Origin: a virus
Length of the DNA stretch: 50,531 nucleotides
Virus record (IMG/VR): IMGVR_UViG_3300037247_000784
Coordinates: 1 to 50,531 of that record
Strand: one strand, 5' to 3'
Below the pieces are notes generated by a model. The model was not told the DNA's origin and searched no databases. It saw only the letters and a list, made by a program, of their open reading frames with translations. Shown in pieces: positions 22,747-30,640 of the stretch. The translations under genes and the position numbers were made by a program. Within the stretch, counting starts at the first letter, position 1, and each line of letters starts with the position of its first letter.

Positions 22747-23277
22747 TTACTTCTTAGCCTTATCAGTCTTCTTCCGGCAGCCCCGACACTCCGTCTCCTC
22801 ATTAAGCACTCCGCACTTGATACAGAAGGTATGGGTGTACTCCTCCAACGAAACGGTGTACCGGTCTTCTCCCGTCCCCTCGTCCACGTCCTGGAACCAG
22901 CCGTCGCCCACCTGGAAGAACCGCGTGTCCAATGTCTCACCCTTGGTGTCCAGCAGGGCGAAGATGATGGGCGCCGGAGGCTCGCAGCGCTGGCAGTCGT
23001 AGACCGACTCGAAGTGGGGAAGGGAGACGTTCCCGTCCCGTAATAGGGTAGTCGTGCCTCGGTAAATGGGCTTCAGCTTCTCTGGCTGGAAGTACCCACC
23101 GCACCCCGCACACACGCTGTACATGCGGCTCACGGGGGGAGGCGGGCCTACGCTGCAAGCGTTTGTCAGCAGCTCTTGGACAGCGGCGGCACCGCCAGAT
23201 GGTGCCTTTACGTTTGCTATTGCGTCTTTTATGGCCGCCCGCCTCGGCGTGAAGAACCTGCTGAATGGGTTACTCAT
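22747..23277 (-). CDS. Zinc-finger protein, 176 aa
   Basis: Two zinc ribbons are visible: CAGC near 56-59 paired with CQRC near 95-98, and CIKC near 152 paired with CRGC near 166. A basic helix starts the protein and a lysine-rich tail ends it. It may bind nucleic acid, but no family is recognised. Confidence 0.6.
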   Translation of the reverse strand: MSNPFSRFFTPRRAAIKDAIANVKAPSGGAAAVQELLTNACSVGPPPPVSRMYSVCAGCGGYFQPEKLKPIYRGTTTLLRDGNVSLPHFESVYDCQRCEPPAPIIFALLDTKGETLDTRFFQVGDGWFQDVDEGTGEDRYTVSLEEYTHTFCIKCGVLNEETECRGCRKKTDKAKK

Positions 23278-23311
23278 GATGCACCTCCATTGAACTCGGT
23301 CGGAAGAACGC

Positions 23312-23794
23312 TTACCTACTCTGTTTAAATTCTACCACACCCGTGAGGCCGGCCGCAACCTGTCTGTCAAGCCGCTGGGCCTCTATCTCCGCCACCAACT
23401 CGGAGCCGAAGATGTGGCCTGGTGCTACAAGGCGGAGGTGCCAATAGAGCCGCTCCTTCTTTAGGGTGAACCCGGCCTCCCTACCCTTCGTACCGTTACA
23501 CCCCTTGCAGCTCCACACCAAGTTATCAAACGCATAGTCCTCCCCACCGTTACACCTCGGCACCACATGGTCGACCTCCTGCCCCTGCTGACCGCAGTAC
23601 CGGCACCAGCCCCTATCCCGCAGCTTAATGAAGCCCCGTACCTTCTGCCGTAAGCGTGCACGGGATAGGGGCGGCCCCCGGCGCCGTCTTCTCTCCTTAG
23701 AACCTGGAGGTCGGGCTTTCGGACAGCAGGGAATGAACTGCGGCTGCGTCTGGTATTTGTGACCTTCGGTACAGTACCGATGTGTTGTCTCCAT
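23312..23794 (-). CDS. HNH endonuclease
   Basis: The central region has the HNH layout: CRYC, then VDHVVPRCNGGEDYAFDNL with the catalytic histidine and asparagine, and CKGCNGTKG. HNH nucleases in phages act as homing nucleases or assist packaging. An N-terminal extension has further cysteines and a strongly basic patch. ATG 23794 shares an A with the stop of the upstream membrane gene (TGATG). No intron or other mobile context is visible. Confidence 0.8.
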   Translation of the reverse strand: METTHRYCTEGHKYQTQPQFIPCCPKARPPGSKERRRRRGPPLSRARLRQKVRGFIKLRDRGWCRYCGQQGQEVDHVVPRCNGGEDYAFDNLVWSCKGCNGTKGREAGFTLKKERLYWHLRLVAPGHIFGSELVAEIEAQRLDRQVAAGLTGVVEFKQSR

Positions 23795-24057
23795 CAACCC
23801 TCCCCATAGAGCAGCCGCTGCACACCTACCGTTGCCCACGCTGCCCCATTCACCAAACCCATTGTCGCGGCGTACCACAGCCCGAGCGAGGAGTAGGCGA
23901 GGAGAGCCAGCGTGAGGGCGGACAGATTGAGCCCGACGGTCGTCAGGGGGATGGTGGTCTTCCGCACCCGGTACTGGTGGTAGAGGGTGGGGAGGAGCGC
24001 CGCGGTAAAGATGAACGCCATGACGCTGAGGATGTGGTCAGCATGTGCTTCAATCAT
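23794..24057 (-). CDS. PQ-loop/SemiSWEET-like membrane protein
   Basis: The 87-aa protein has three predicted transmembrane helices at about 10-28, 38-57 and 60-80. The first ends in LLPTLYHQY, resembling the proline-glutamine loop of PQ-loop proteins. That is the size and topology of bacterial SemiSWEET transporters, which work as dimers to move small sugars. It is unusual in a phage replication region. Alternatives are a superinfection-exclusion or lysis-related membrane protein. Confidence 0.5.
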   Translation of the reverse strand: MIEAHADHILSVMAFIFTAALLPTLYHQYRVRKTTIPLTTVGLNLSALTLALLAYSSLGLWYAATMGLVNGAAWATVGVQRLLYGEG

Positions 24058-24178
24058 CAGTTTCTCCTTGGAAGTAAGCAGGCCACTTTAGTAGCTCCCG
24101 GGCCAGCATGTTGAGGTGGAGGCCCAACACCAAATGAAAGTCCACCCATACCCAGACGAGGAGGTAAAGGAAGTTCAT
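24050..24178 (-). CDS. 42-aa membrane peptide
   Basis: ATG 24178 overlaps the upstream stop as ATGA. The first 25 residues form one hydrophobic, tryptophan-rich helix (LYLLVWVWVDFHLVLGLHL), followed by a short acidic tail. It lies next to the PQ-loop-like gene and may function with it. Confidence 0.5.
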   Translation of the reverse strand: MNFLYLLVWVWVDFHLVLGLHLNMLARELLKWPAYFQGETDD

Positions 24179-24453
24179 AGTGACGCCGCCTGACGTGCGA
24201 GAGCCATCCTCACCGCCTCCTGGCTGGCCGATGAAGCTAGGATGTACTGCTTCAGTTCTTCCCAACAATCTTTTTCGTGCGCATTATGGAACCACGTCAG
24301 GCGCCCCTCTGTGAACTCGATTGCAACAGCTTTATGTGGGATTTCGCAGGTGAGACGGCAAACACCGCAGAGCTTGCCGTGTGCCGCCACCAGTGCCTCG
24401 TACCGTCGCTGTAGCAACTCTAGCTTGCTTAGTACAACAGGGTATCCAGGCAT
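24175..24453 (-). CDS. 92-aa hypothetical protein
   Basis: A CGVC pair with another cysteine close by (about 29-36) and an H/C region near 60 suggest one zinc site. The ends are helical. No family is recognised. Confidence 0.5.
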   Translation of the reverse strand: MPGYPVVLSKLELLQRRYEALVAAHGKLCGVCRLTCEIPHKAVAIEFTEGRLTWFHNAHEKDCWEELKQYILASSASQEAVRMALARQAASL

Positions 24454-24454
24454 C

Positions 24455-24727
24455 TCAGTCGTCCTCCACGGAGAGAAGGAAGTCCACCACCTGCTTCACC
24501 GCCTCCCGGTCTAACACGATTTCCTCAAACTCATACTCCCTACCTCGGAGGATGGTGAAGACCATCTTGAACCGCTCCACCCACCGGCTCACGAAGGAGC
24601 TTTGTCCAGCATAGAATGAGGCAATGAAGGTGGAGAAGTACACCCAACCATCGTCCTCATCCAGGTGAAGAGACAGTGCGCAATGGTCACCGATCACACA
24701 TGCAACGATACATCTAGGCTTAGTCAT
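24455..24727 (-). CDS. 90-aa hypothetical protein
   Basis: ATG 24727 lies inside the end of the preceding gene (eight-base overlap). The protein is a mixed alpha/beta fold with an acidic C-terminus. Nothing identifies its role. Confidence 0.5.
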   Translation of the reverse strand: MTKPRCIVACVIGDHCALSLHLDEDDGWVYFSTFIASFYAGQSSFVSRWVERFKMVFTILRGREYEFEEIVLDREAVKQVVDFLLSVEDD

Positions 24728-24908
24728 CTTGCACATCCTCCTTACAGTGTACGTGACGAAGGGATGTCCCGTCGTGGCCGGTGTAACTCCACTTCACGTA
24801 ATCGCCAAAGTGGAGGGGCCTTCGACATTCGTGACAGGTGGTGAACCTTTCATTTTGGATGTGAACGAGCTCCACTCCGTCCATGGTCACACGCTCTACT
24901 CTAAACAT
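24720..24908 (-). CDS. 62-aa zinc-binding-like protein
   Basis: The product has a CHEC pair and a later H-x-H-C, a compact C2HC-type arrangement, between strands. It overlaps both neighbours by eight bases. Function is unknown. Confidence 0.5.
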   Translation of the reverse strand: MFRVERVTMDGVELVHIQNERFTTCHECRRPLHFGDYVKWSYTGHDGTSLRHVHCKEDVQDD

Positions 24909-25089
24909 TTTGTGCCTCCTTCAGGCTTATCTCCCACCCACAAACCGTGCACCTGCACGTCAGAGCGGGTGTGAAATCAAAAACGCGGTACACACGGCAG
25001 ATGTTACAGAGCCCCACCGTCTGCCCCGGCTTAGGCATCAGCCTCTTCCCTCTTGTGTCTGGTTTCTCACGTCTGATGGGGAAATCCAT
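24901..25089 (-). CDS. 62-aa zinc-ribbon peptide
   Basis: CNIC and CTVC pairs are separated by about 18 residues, a short zinc ribbon. It is the first gene leftward of the repeat-rich gap at 25090-25343, so its promoter probably lies in that gap. Confidence 0.5.
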   Translation of the reverse strand: MDFPIRREKPDTRGKRLMPKPGQTVGLCNICRVYRVFDFTPALTCRCTVCGWEISLKEAQNV

Positions 25090-25119
25090 TGTACCTCACT
25101 AGGTAGTTTAGGGGCAAAA

Positions 25120-25344
25120 GGGTTGTGAGGCACCTAGGGTTTTCGCTTGTTTTGCTGTACCCATTCCTTCTCCTTACTTGCACTGCTAATGAAAGGTGCC
25201 TCACAATGGGTTGTAGCTTACAACACATTTCCGCCACCTCCCCAAGTGCGAAAACGGTTGTAGGCTACAACCCATTGTGACCCACAACCCATTATAAACC
25301 CATTGTGACTCACACCCAATACTTAGTGACGCACAATGGGTTTT
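25120..25344. repeat. Iteron-like repeat cluster 1
   Basis: This 254-bp gap without genes is filled with copies of ACAACCCATTGT. Perfect copies lie at 25203-25214 (inverted) and 25267-25278, and near-perfect copies at 25284-25295, 25296-25307 and 25333-25344. The 17-bp unit TTGTGACCCACAACCCA at 25275-25291 and a variant at 25302-25318 match the tandem units of cluster 2 (37569-37742). A GTGAGGCACCTAGGG block (25125-25139) is shared with cluster 2 and recurs inverted at 25195-25206 in part. Such arrays act as replication origins or as operators; which applies here is not known. Confidence 0.75.
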
Positions 25345-25658
25345 CATACGTTGGGCTCCGGTGGCGGGGCGTCCTCGACAAGGAGGCGGCGCGCATCGGC
25401 CTGGTCAACCTCGACAACCTCGGGGGTCATTGGGGGCTCGACCACGGCGACCGGCTCCGGCGCCCAGATGTAGATAGCCATTAGGCGCTCACCGGGGGCC
25501 TCAGCCCGGATGTAGACGATGCCCGCCTCCTCCAAAACCCCACCCTTCTCCAGTGCCTCAATGATGGCCTCCGTCAGGCCGGCCGCTCCGAGTTCCCCAG
25601 CGAACCCTACCTCAAGCGTGAGGCGTTGCGTTACCGTCTCGATACGTCGTGACTTCAT
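25344..25658 (-). CDS. 104-aa hypothetical protein
   Basis: The product has an N-terminal strand, a helix (LTEAIIEALEKGG), a second strand pair and a proline- and acid-rich tail. It is coupled to the upstream gene by ATGA and ends right at repeat cluster 1. Confidence 0.5.
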   Translation of the reverse strand: MKSRRIETVTQRLTLEVGFAGELGAAGLTEAIIEALEKGGVLEEAGIVYIRAEAPGERLMAIYIWAPEPVAVVEPPMTPEVVEVDQADARRLLVEDAPPPEPNV

Positions 25659-25831
25659 TGCTGCACCTCGTCAAGTTTCTGTTGCAGCACGTCGGCGATG
25701 CGCCCTATGATGCTGTGGAGATGGAACATCTTTTTGCATGAACAAAAGTACGTGACCTTTCCATCTTTATACCCTATCTCTCGAAATGTGTCCCAAGGGT
25801 GCCCAAAGACTTGGTGCCAGAGCTTCTTCAT
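25655..25831 (-). CDS. 58-aa hypothetical protein
   Basis: ATG 25831 follows GGAGGTAGCACC and overlaps the upstream TGA. A C-x-C pair with nearby histidines (CSCKKMFHLH) might bind metal; the end is helical. No family is recognised. Confidence 0.5.
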   Translation of the reverse strand: MKKLWHQVFGHPWDTFREIGYKDGKVTYFCSCKKMFHLHSIIGRIADVLQQKLDEVQQ

Positions 25832-26103
25832 GGTGCTACCTCCTTCGAGTGTACGCACTGGCAGAACTCCTCACAGGCACATGGCTTGGCTGGTGGGAGT
25901 GGGCAGCAAGTGTGGCAGGCATAGGGGCCGTCCCAGGACGCTTGCAGCCCGGGTAAGGGCCAAATGCTGGCGAGGATACGGCTGGCCGCGTAATTGTACA
26001 TGTCTGACTCTCCCTGAAGAGCCCGGGTGCATGGGGTACAAGTCAGCCCCTCAAACCGGCCGTCCGCTGAACGATTGGGACAATACTTCACAAGACATTT
26101 CAT
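25828..26103 (-). CDS. 91-aa cysteine-rich protein
   Basis: At least ten cysteines occur in pairs (CPNR, CTPC, CHTCC, CACEEFCQC), pointing to several zinc sites. It is coupled to the helicase gene by ATGA. Confidence 0.5.
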   Translation of the reverse strand: MKCLVKYCPNRSADGRFEGLTCTPCTRALQGESDMYNYAASRILASIWPLPGLQASWDGPYACHTCCPLPPAKPCACEEFCQCVHSKEVAP

Positions 26104-27497
26104 GATACTACCTCCTCGATGTTGACTTCTGTTACGTTGTAGGCGGGCTGTTCGGTGTACGTTTGGAGCCGGCGCTTAGCGTGAGCTCCCAACCACTTCC
26201 CCCTGTCGAGGAAATCGAAGACGAAAATTCTTTCCTTCCCGCCGGCGACCCTCATGCCACGCCCCACCCTTTGAACCGTGAGATGTGGCGCCTTCCCTCC
26301 CCCTGCCAGTATGAGCGACTGAATCTGGGGTAAATCCAAGCCCTCGTCCGCTATTTTTGATGCCACCAGAACCTTGAGTGTTCCTCGACGTAGTGCCGAC
26401 CACGCTTCCTGGCGTGTGCTGGTGCTGGCGTCCCCCGCCACGAATTGAGTACCGAGCTCCCGGGCCAGGTACTCTCCGTGTGCTAGGCGCTCCACCAGGA
26501 TGACGACGGGCTCGGGCAGTGAACGGGCTAGCCGCACTATCATGTCATTACGGGTGTAGTTGTCCACGATGCCGCCCTGTACCGCCATTGTCCAGTCCTT
26601 GTAGGTGACGGGTGAGGGCTTCAGGCGAATCATGAAGACATCCGCCGGCACTAGGTGGCCCCGCTCCGCTAGTTCCTCGGTGCCCACTTGGTGTACTGTA
26701 GGCCCAAGCCAGCTCGCTACCTTGAAGAACGTCTCGGGGTCAGCCTCCTTGTATGGGGTGGCAGAGTAGCCATAGCGCCAGCGAGCCGACCAGAGCTGAG
26801 CCATCACCTTCTCATAACTCTTGGCAGGCAAATGATGGCACTCGTCAACATGCACCTGGCCTATCTCCTCCCGTAGCCACCTCTGTACGTCCGTCACTCC
26901 CTCCTTGAGGCGCATGTAGAGGGTCTGAAAGGTGGCGATGGTGATGACCTGGGGCTCCCACAGTCCGTCACCGATGACTCCGATGGTCTCCTTACCACAG
27001 CCGAGTGTCTTCATGAAACGCTCCGCCGTCTGGTACATCAAGTCCTTACGGTGCACCAGCACCAGAGCCGGCCGCCCGATGCGGCGGGCCAGCTCCACAC
27101 ATATCTCGGTCTTACCGGCCGCCGTTGGGTGATGAATCACCCCCCGCTCTGCGGTGAGTGCCCGGTCGATGGCCTCCAGTTGGTGTGGTCGGAGCTCCAC
27201 GTTGCTCCGAAGACCTGCGAGCTGGGTATCCCGGGGTAGGGGTTCCGGTCGCTGGTCGTCCACCTCTACCCTGATACCTTCTCTTGCCAGCCGCGCGATT
27301 AGCCACGGCACCAGCCCCGCGGCGAAGCGTCCTTTGGCCCGCATCAAGTACACTGTGCCATCCCAGCCGCCAAGACGATGGGCCTTCGTAAACTTATACC
27401 CGTGCTGCGTGTAGGACATGACCTCTCGCGCCTGGAACACATTAGGCCCGGAGAACTGAGCCCAGGTATTTGTGAGTGTGATGGTGTTACGACCCAA
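26100..27497 (-). CDS. SF2 DNA helicase, UvsW-like
   Basis: The 465-aa protein has a small N-terminal domain (about 1-95) and two helicase lobes. LRPHQ (102-106) matches the Q motif, PTAAGKT (124-130) motif I, DECHH (218-222) motif II, SATP (245-248) motif III, and VQRVGRGMR near 415 motif VI. T4 UvsW has this order and unwinds branched recombination intermediates and origin R-loops. TTG 27497 is placed seven bases behind GGAG; no ATG is near. Together with the resolvase and the RecA set it completes recombination functions. Confidence 0.82.
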   Translation of the reverse strand: MGRNTITLTNTWAQFSGPNVFQAREVMSYTQHGYKFTKAHRLGGWDGTVYLMRAKGRFAAGLVPWLIARLAREGIRVEVDDQRPEPLPRDTQLAGLRSNVELRPHQLEAIDRALTAERGVIHHPTAAGKTEICVELARRIGRPALVLVHRKDLMYQTAERFMKTLGCGKETIGVIGDGLWEPQVITIATFQTLYMRLKEGVTDVQRWLREEIGQVHVDECHHLPAKSYEKVMAQLWSARWRYGYSATPYKEADPETFFKVASWLGPTVHQVGTEELAERGHLVPADVFMIRLKPSPVTYKDWTMAVQGGIVDNYTRNDMIVRLARSLPEPVVILVERLAHGEYLARELGTQFVAGDASTSTRQEAWSALRRGTLKVLVASKIADEGLDLPQIQSLILAGGGKAPHLTVQRVGRGMRVAGGKERIFVFDFLDRGKWLGAHAKRRLQTYTEQPAYNVTEVNIEEVVS

Positions 27498-27573
27498 TCT
27501 GGTTCTCCATGTGGCACTTACACCGGCACTTGCGGGATGGATTGGTGCGACAGTTGCGGCAGTGCTTGGTCAT
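27487..27573 (-). CDS. 28-aa cysteine-rich peptide
   Basis: A short frame, ATG 27573 to TAA 27487, is coupled by ATGA to the upstream gene and overlaps the helicase start. It encodes a basic peptide with five cysteines (CRNC and CRCKC). Its last codons carry the helicase ribosome site, so it may serve mainly as a coupling leader. Confidence 0.4.
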   Translation of the reverse strand: MTKHCRNCRTNPSRKCRCKCHMENQIGS

Positions 27574-27716
27574 GACCCATACCCCAACACGTCAACTCCA
27601 AAGAAGGCAAGGATGATGCCTCCGTAGACCGTCACCAGCACCGTGCCGACAACGAGCAAGCCCACTAGGTTGGCTAGGAAGCGGCGCTGGCGTGCGTGTA
27701 GGTCATTCCTGCTCAT
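27570..27716 (-). CDS. 48-aa one-helix membrane protein
   Basis: A basic N-terminal segment (about 1-13) precedes one long hydrophobic helix (about 14-40). ATG 27716 overlaps the end of the upstream gene and the TGA overlaps the next ATG. Positive-inside topology would leave the N-terminus in the cytoplasm. Confidence 0.5.
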   Translation of the reverse strand: MSRNDLHARQRRFLANLVGLLVVGTVLVTVYGGIILAFFGVDVLGYGS

Positions 27717-27951
27717 GGTATACTGCCCCCCACACTCGGGTGCTGTCTAAGTTCACGTGGGTGATGCGGACGCTGCCTGCCCGCTCCATTGCTTTTAGGT
27801 CTCGCTGCACTGTAGCAACCGTCACGAAGGTGCGTTGGTACTGTGCCAGGTAGGAGCGAAGCTGTCTTGCCGTCTCGGTGTGGCCCTCTCCAAACCGGTC
27901 GAGGATAGCCCCCCGCCGGGCGCGCTGGTCTTTGGTAAGGCTACGAGTCAT
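27703..27951 (-). CDS. Winged-helix DNA-binding protein
   Basis: The 82-aa protein has three helices and a wing: LDRFGEGHTETARQLRSYL, then TVATVQRDLKAMERAG as recognition helix, and an RITHVN...RVWGAVY beta wing. It is probably a transcription regulator. The next upstream gene (27953-28123) encodes a second, shorter winged-helix-like protein. Confidence 0.6.
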   Translation of the reverse strand: MTRSLTKDQRARRGAILDRFGEGHTETARQLRSYLAQYQRTFVTVATVQRDLKAMERAGSVRITHVNLDSTRVWGAVYHEQE

Positions 27952-27952
27952 G

Positions 27953-28123
27953 TTACGCCTCCTGGGAATACGATAGGAGCCCTTCTTGGCTCAGCTCTTC
28001 AAACGCTGCGCGGATGGCGGTCTTGCTCGACCGCAGCACGCGGACAAGTTCTTCCATGACCACATTGTCACCGTCGGCCCGGCGCCGGAGGTAGGTGTAC
28101 AGGCTGTATGCGACGGGGCTCAT
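27953..28123 (-). CDS. 56-aa HTH-like protein
   Basis: The frame ATG 28123 to TAA 27953 is coupled to the upstream gene by ATGA and lies one base from the next ATG. Helices in YSLYTYLRRR, EELVRVLRSS and KTAIRAAFEELSQEG resemble a winged-helix core without its wing. A regulatory role with the neighbouring winged-helix protein is plausible. Confidence 0.5.
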   Translation of the reverse strand: MSPVAYSLYTYLRRRADGDNVVMEELVRVLRSSKTAIRAAFEELSQEGLLSYSQEA

Positions 28124-28419
28124 GTTAGTAGCGCATCATGCTCGCAGTAGTGTGACTCGTGGGGGCCACTTGGTAGCTCGCACTGACACTGGTCTTTCTT
28201 GTAGGGACACCTATCGTCCCTCACTCCTCGCAGCACCTCAGCGGCCTTCTCCTCGCCCATCTTGCCCAGGTTCTCCGCCGCCACCTTCAGTGCCAGGTCT
28301 ATCCCATCTTTCAGGCCACGATTGTACCACTGGGATGCTACGCTCTCACGGGGTGTGGCAACGAACGGTAGCCTCTGGAGCCACACGAAGGGTGCTATTA
28401 GGCGGTACCACAGTGCCAT
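28120..28419 (-). CDS. 99-aa hypothetical protein
   Basis: ATG 28419 shares a base with the upstream TGA. The N-terminal 18 residues are hydrophobic and could anchor in the membrane; the C-terminal part has a C-x5-C-x-C cluster and histidines that may bind zinc. No family is recognised. Confidence 0.5.
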   Translation of the reverse strand: MALWYRLIAPFVWLQRLPFVATPRESVASQWYNRGLKDGIDLALKVAAENLGKMGEEKAAEVLRGVRDDRCPYKKDQCQCELPSGPHESHYCEHDALLT

Positions 28420-28502
28420 CACTCGGCGTCCTCCTCGTCTTCGGCCGAGACGCGGTAGCTCGTGATGAGTACCTCATGCCATTCAACAATGTAAGTCTTC
28501 AT
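28419..28502 (-). CDS. 27-aa DpnD/PcfM-like peptide
   Basis: A short frame starts at ATG 28502 behind GGAGGCGAAAC. It reads as KTYIVEWHEVLITSYRVSA plus an acidic end, resembling the strand pair of the small DpnD/PcfM-type proteins but truncated. It is coupled to the next gene by TGATG. Confidence 0.4.
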   Translation of the reverse strand: MKTYIVEWHEVLITSYRVSAEDEEDAE

Positions 28503-28619
28503 GTTTCGCCTCCTTTTAGGGGGGAAGGTGAGGGCCTTTCACCCTCTCGGTGGTCTCGTCCGGCAAACTCAGTACCTGCCACTCCCACCCTATACTATAA
28601 CGTACTGACGTGGCGGCTG
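28503..28619 (-). promoter_or_regulatory. Leader region with hairpin and possible -10
   Basis: The gap holds a leftward ribosome site (GGAGGCGAAAC), a short hairpin (GAGGG and CCCTC arms around 28530-28550) and a TATAGT-like -10 on the minus strand at 28594-28599 with no clear -35. It probably starts transcription of the genes to its left. Confidence 0.3.
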
Positions 28620-29759
28620 TTACCGCAGCCCTAGAGGGGCGTGCTTCTGCCCTTTGGCTCCGCTAAACTTCTCAACCTGCCCGAACATCTCGGCGAGGGT
28701 CTGCGGGCCGGCCGAAGCTGGGTTCTTTTGGCCCTTGGTCTTGAGCCAGGTGTTCGCCTCCTCTTCTGTGAAGGGCTTGAACTCAATCTCCGAGGCGCAG
28801 CGTCCCGGGCGTGCCACTGCTGGGTGCATCTTCTTGAGGGGCTCGTTCGTGGTGACCAGCACTAGAACCTTTAGTCCCTGTCCAATGAGCCCATCGGAGA
28901 GGTTCAGCATCCGTGACAGCCCTTGTCCTGTGAGTCCTCGGGCGTCCTCGGTCAGCAGCTCCCCGGCATCCTCAAGGATGAGGAGACGCCATAGTGTGCC
29001 GTCCTTAGTCAATTTGTGTGGTGTCCCCGTTGGGTCTCTGACGGTTTGACTTGTAAGGACGCCCATCATGTAACTCCCCGAGCCGAAGAACGCTTCGGGG
29101 TCGATAATGCAGTCCACTTCACACCACTTGCGCCAGTGTAGGGCAAGGGCTCTGATGGCGAAGGTCTTCCCCGTTCCCGGTGGGCCGTGCCATAGAAGTA
29201 GCTGCCCCCCGTGTGCCGGCTCGAAGCCGCCCATTACTGCGGAGAGGCCCTGCGCTGTTGGTGGGCTGTAGTTCTCGGCAATCGTACCCCAGGCGGGTAC
29301 GGTAATTGTCCGGCAGACCTGGGTGGCGCCGGCTGGCCCCAACATCCAGAACTTCATGATGACAGACGTGTCGTCGGGGGGTGCCGCCACTGGGTAGATG
29401 GTAAGTAGCTTCTTCATCAAATCACTGGCCTGCTTGGGCTCAGGGGAGGCCATGCCCAGCAGGGCGTTCACAGACCCCTGTGGGCCGACGCCTACATAGA
29501 GAATAGTCTTGTCCTCTACTCGGGCAAACAATTCTGTTGCCACCTGTCCTGTGTTGACAAACAACTCTGTAGCCAGCCCGCGCATCTCGTCAGTGCCCCA
29601 CCCGTTGACCCGTGCCTTCTCGAAGTCGGTACTCCAGTTATTTCTGATGAGGGAGCGGAACCCTCTTCGGACGAACTCATCTACGAACTGGCTATGTAGT
29701 ACCTCGCTCACTGCCACATCGGTCGTTGCGAAAAACAAGTCTCTTTTCAAGTCGGTCAT
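28620..29759 (-). CDS. AAA+ ATPase with unknown N-terminal domain
   Basis: Residues about 1-180 form an unidentified alpha/beta domain. Residues about 185-340 are AAA+: Walker A GPPGTGKT, Walker B LLILEDA (with ED rather than DE), a sensor VTTNEP and an arginine-containing ARPGRCASEIE segment typical of AAA+ proteins. The Walker A Lys and Thr are intact, so ATP binding is likely. Its order resembles classical AAA unfoldases or remodelers rather than a helicase loader. No partner gene is evident nearby. Confidence 0.75.
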   Translation of the reverse strand: MTDLKRDLFFATTDVAVSEVLHSQFVDEFVRRGFRSLIRNNWSTDFEKARVNGWGTDEMRGLATELFVNTGQVATELFARVEDKTILYVGVGPQGSVNALLGMASPEPKQASDLMKKLLTIYPVAAPPDDTSVIMKFWMLGPAGATQVCRTITVPAWGTIAENYSPPTAQGLSAVMGGFEPAHGGQLLLWHGPPGTGKTFAIRALALHWRKWCEVDCIIDPEAFFGSGSYMMGVLTSQTVRDPTGTPHKLTKDGTLWRLLILEDAGELLTEDARGLTGQGLSRMLNLSDGLIGQGLKVLVLVTTNEPLKKMHPAVARPGRCASEIEFKPFTEEEANTWLKTKGQKNPASAGPQTLAEMFGQVEKFSGAKGQKHAPLGLR

Positions 29760-29777
29760 CCTGTGTTCCTCCCTCCT

Positions 29778-29924
29778 CTAACGCTCTGTGTTACCAATGA
29801 CCCGCCGGTGCCTCCAGCACTTCTGTGGCCCGCTCACACAGAGCCACAGCCCCCGGTACTGCCGACAGAGCCGGGTGGTGCGGCAGCCGTCGCACCTGCG
29901 TAGCTCCTCCTCTTGCTCAGTCAT
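29778..29924 (-). CDS. 48-aa zinc-binding peptide
   Basis: ATG 29924 follows GGGAGAAGCC. The peptide has CDGC and two more cysteines (C20, C29) plus C36-W-R-H, consistent with one zinc site. It is 18 bases upstream of the AAA+ gene. Confidence 0.5.
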   Translation of the reverse strand: MTEQEEELRRCDGCRTTRLCRQYRGLWLCVSGPQKCWRHRRVIGNTER

Positions 29925-29934
29925 GGCTTCTCCC

Positions 29935-30027
29935 TCAGTCTAGGTACAGCATAGCACCCCACCCCACGGGGCAGGCCCAGTGAGTGTCGAGGTGCCAGCG
30001 GAACAGGTGCGGTCGGAGCATAGTCAT
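29935..30027 (-). CDS. 30-aa peptide
   Basis: ATG 30027 overlaps the TGA of the preceding zinc-ribbon gene as ATGA. The peptide is rich in tryptophan and histidine, with one cysteine. Only coupling supports it. Confidence 0.35.
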   Translation of the reverse strand: MTMLRPHLFRWHLDTHWACPVGWGAMLYLD

Positions 30028-30161
30028 GGTTTTTCTACCCTTGTGCCCTGGCAGCGGGGGCAAATTATCCCTCCCCGCGCGTGCTCCCAAAAGCGGTTTT
30101 TCTTCACTACGCCTTTCCCCCTGCAACGTCTACATGGGGGGCGTGTATTCGCCTTGCTCAT
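30024..30161 (-). CDS. 45-aa DnaJ-type zinc-finger peptide
   Basis: ATG 30161 and TGA 30024 both overlap neighbours as ATGA. The peptide contains CRRCRGKG and CPRCQGT, two CxxCxG repeats like the zinc-binding repeats of DnaJ or small RNA-binding finger proteins. Function is unknown. Confidence 0.55.
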   Translation of the reverse strand: MSKANTRPPCRRCRGKGVVKKNRFWEHARGGIICPRCQGTRVEKP

Positions 30162-30640
30162 GTTACCTCCTCAAACGCGGCGCATGTTGGGCAGGGGGTG
30201 GCGTTGGGCCACAGGTCGAGGCCCTGGCGCTGGTAACATGGTAGGATGAACGCCGACGGGCAGGGGATGATGCCCCTGGCGCGTAAGGCGCACCGTTCGC
30301 AGTACGCTCTACGAGCAGTGGTGCTCATTGCTACGGCATCTCCCGGGCAGCCCCGCATGGAGCACCCCCCCAGTCCCGCCTTCGATTCCGGGTCGAAGTA
30401 CCCCCGGTCAAAGGTCAGCAGCCTCACCTCCTTGCGGGGTGGGGGGCTGTGGCCGGTGCACACAAACAGATGGTAGGCCGGCGCCGTCTCGCTGAAGCCC
30501 CTGTATTGGGTGGCTCCCTGCCCCTTCTCATGGTTGTGCATTAGGTCAAGGGGCCGGTTGTTTAGGCTCTGGTAGCCCCGGATAACCGGCTGCTTGCGCC
30601 TCAGCGTCTGAAACGGGTCAATCGTCTTTTGCTTCTCCAT
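30158..30640 (-). CDS. 160-aa zinc-binding hypothetical protein
   Basis: ATG 30640 was chosen because GGAGGGCTGCG precedes it. Cysteines near 92-97 (CSMRGC), 112-115 (CERC) and 149-152 (CPTC) may bind zinc. The first third is basic. No family is recognised. Confidence 0.5.
   Translation of the reverse strand: MEKQKTIDPFQTLRRKQPVIRGYQSLNNRPLDLMHNHEKGQGATQYRGFSETAPAYHLFVCTGHSPPPRKEVRLLTFDRGYFDPESKAGLGGCSMRGCPGDAVAMSTTARRAYCERCALRARGIIPCPSAFILPCYQRQGLDLWPNATPCPTCAAFEEVT

Noticed and set aside
23312-23794. Homing endonuclease within a group I intron or intein
   Set aside because: The HNH gene is flanked by coupled intact genes, with no intron core elements or split coding sequence visible.
25120-25344. 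CRISPR array
   Set aside because: Repeats are short (12-17 bp), partly inverted and directly tandem, without regular 30-40 bp unique spacers, and no Cas genes are present.
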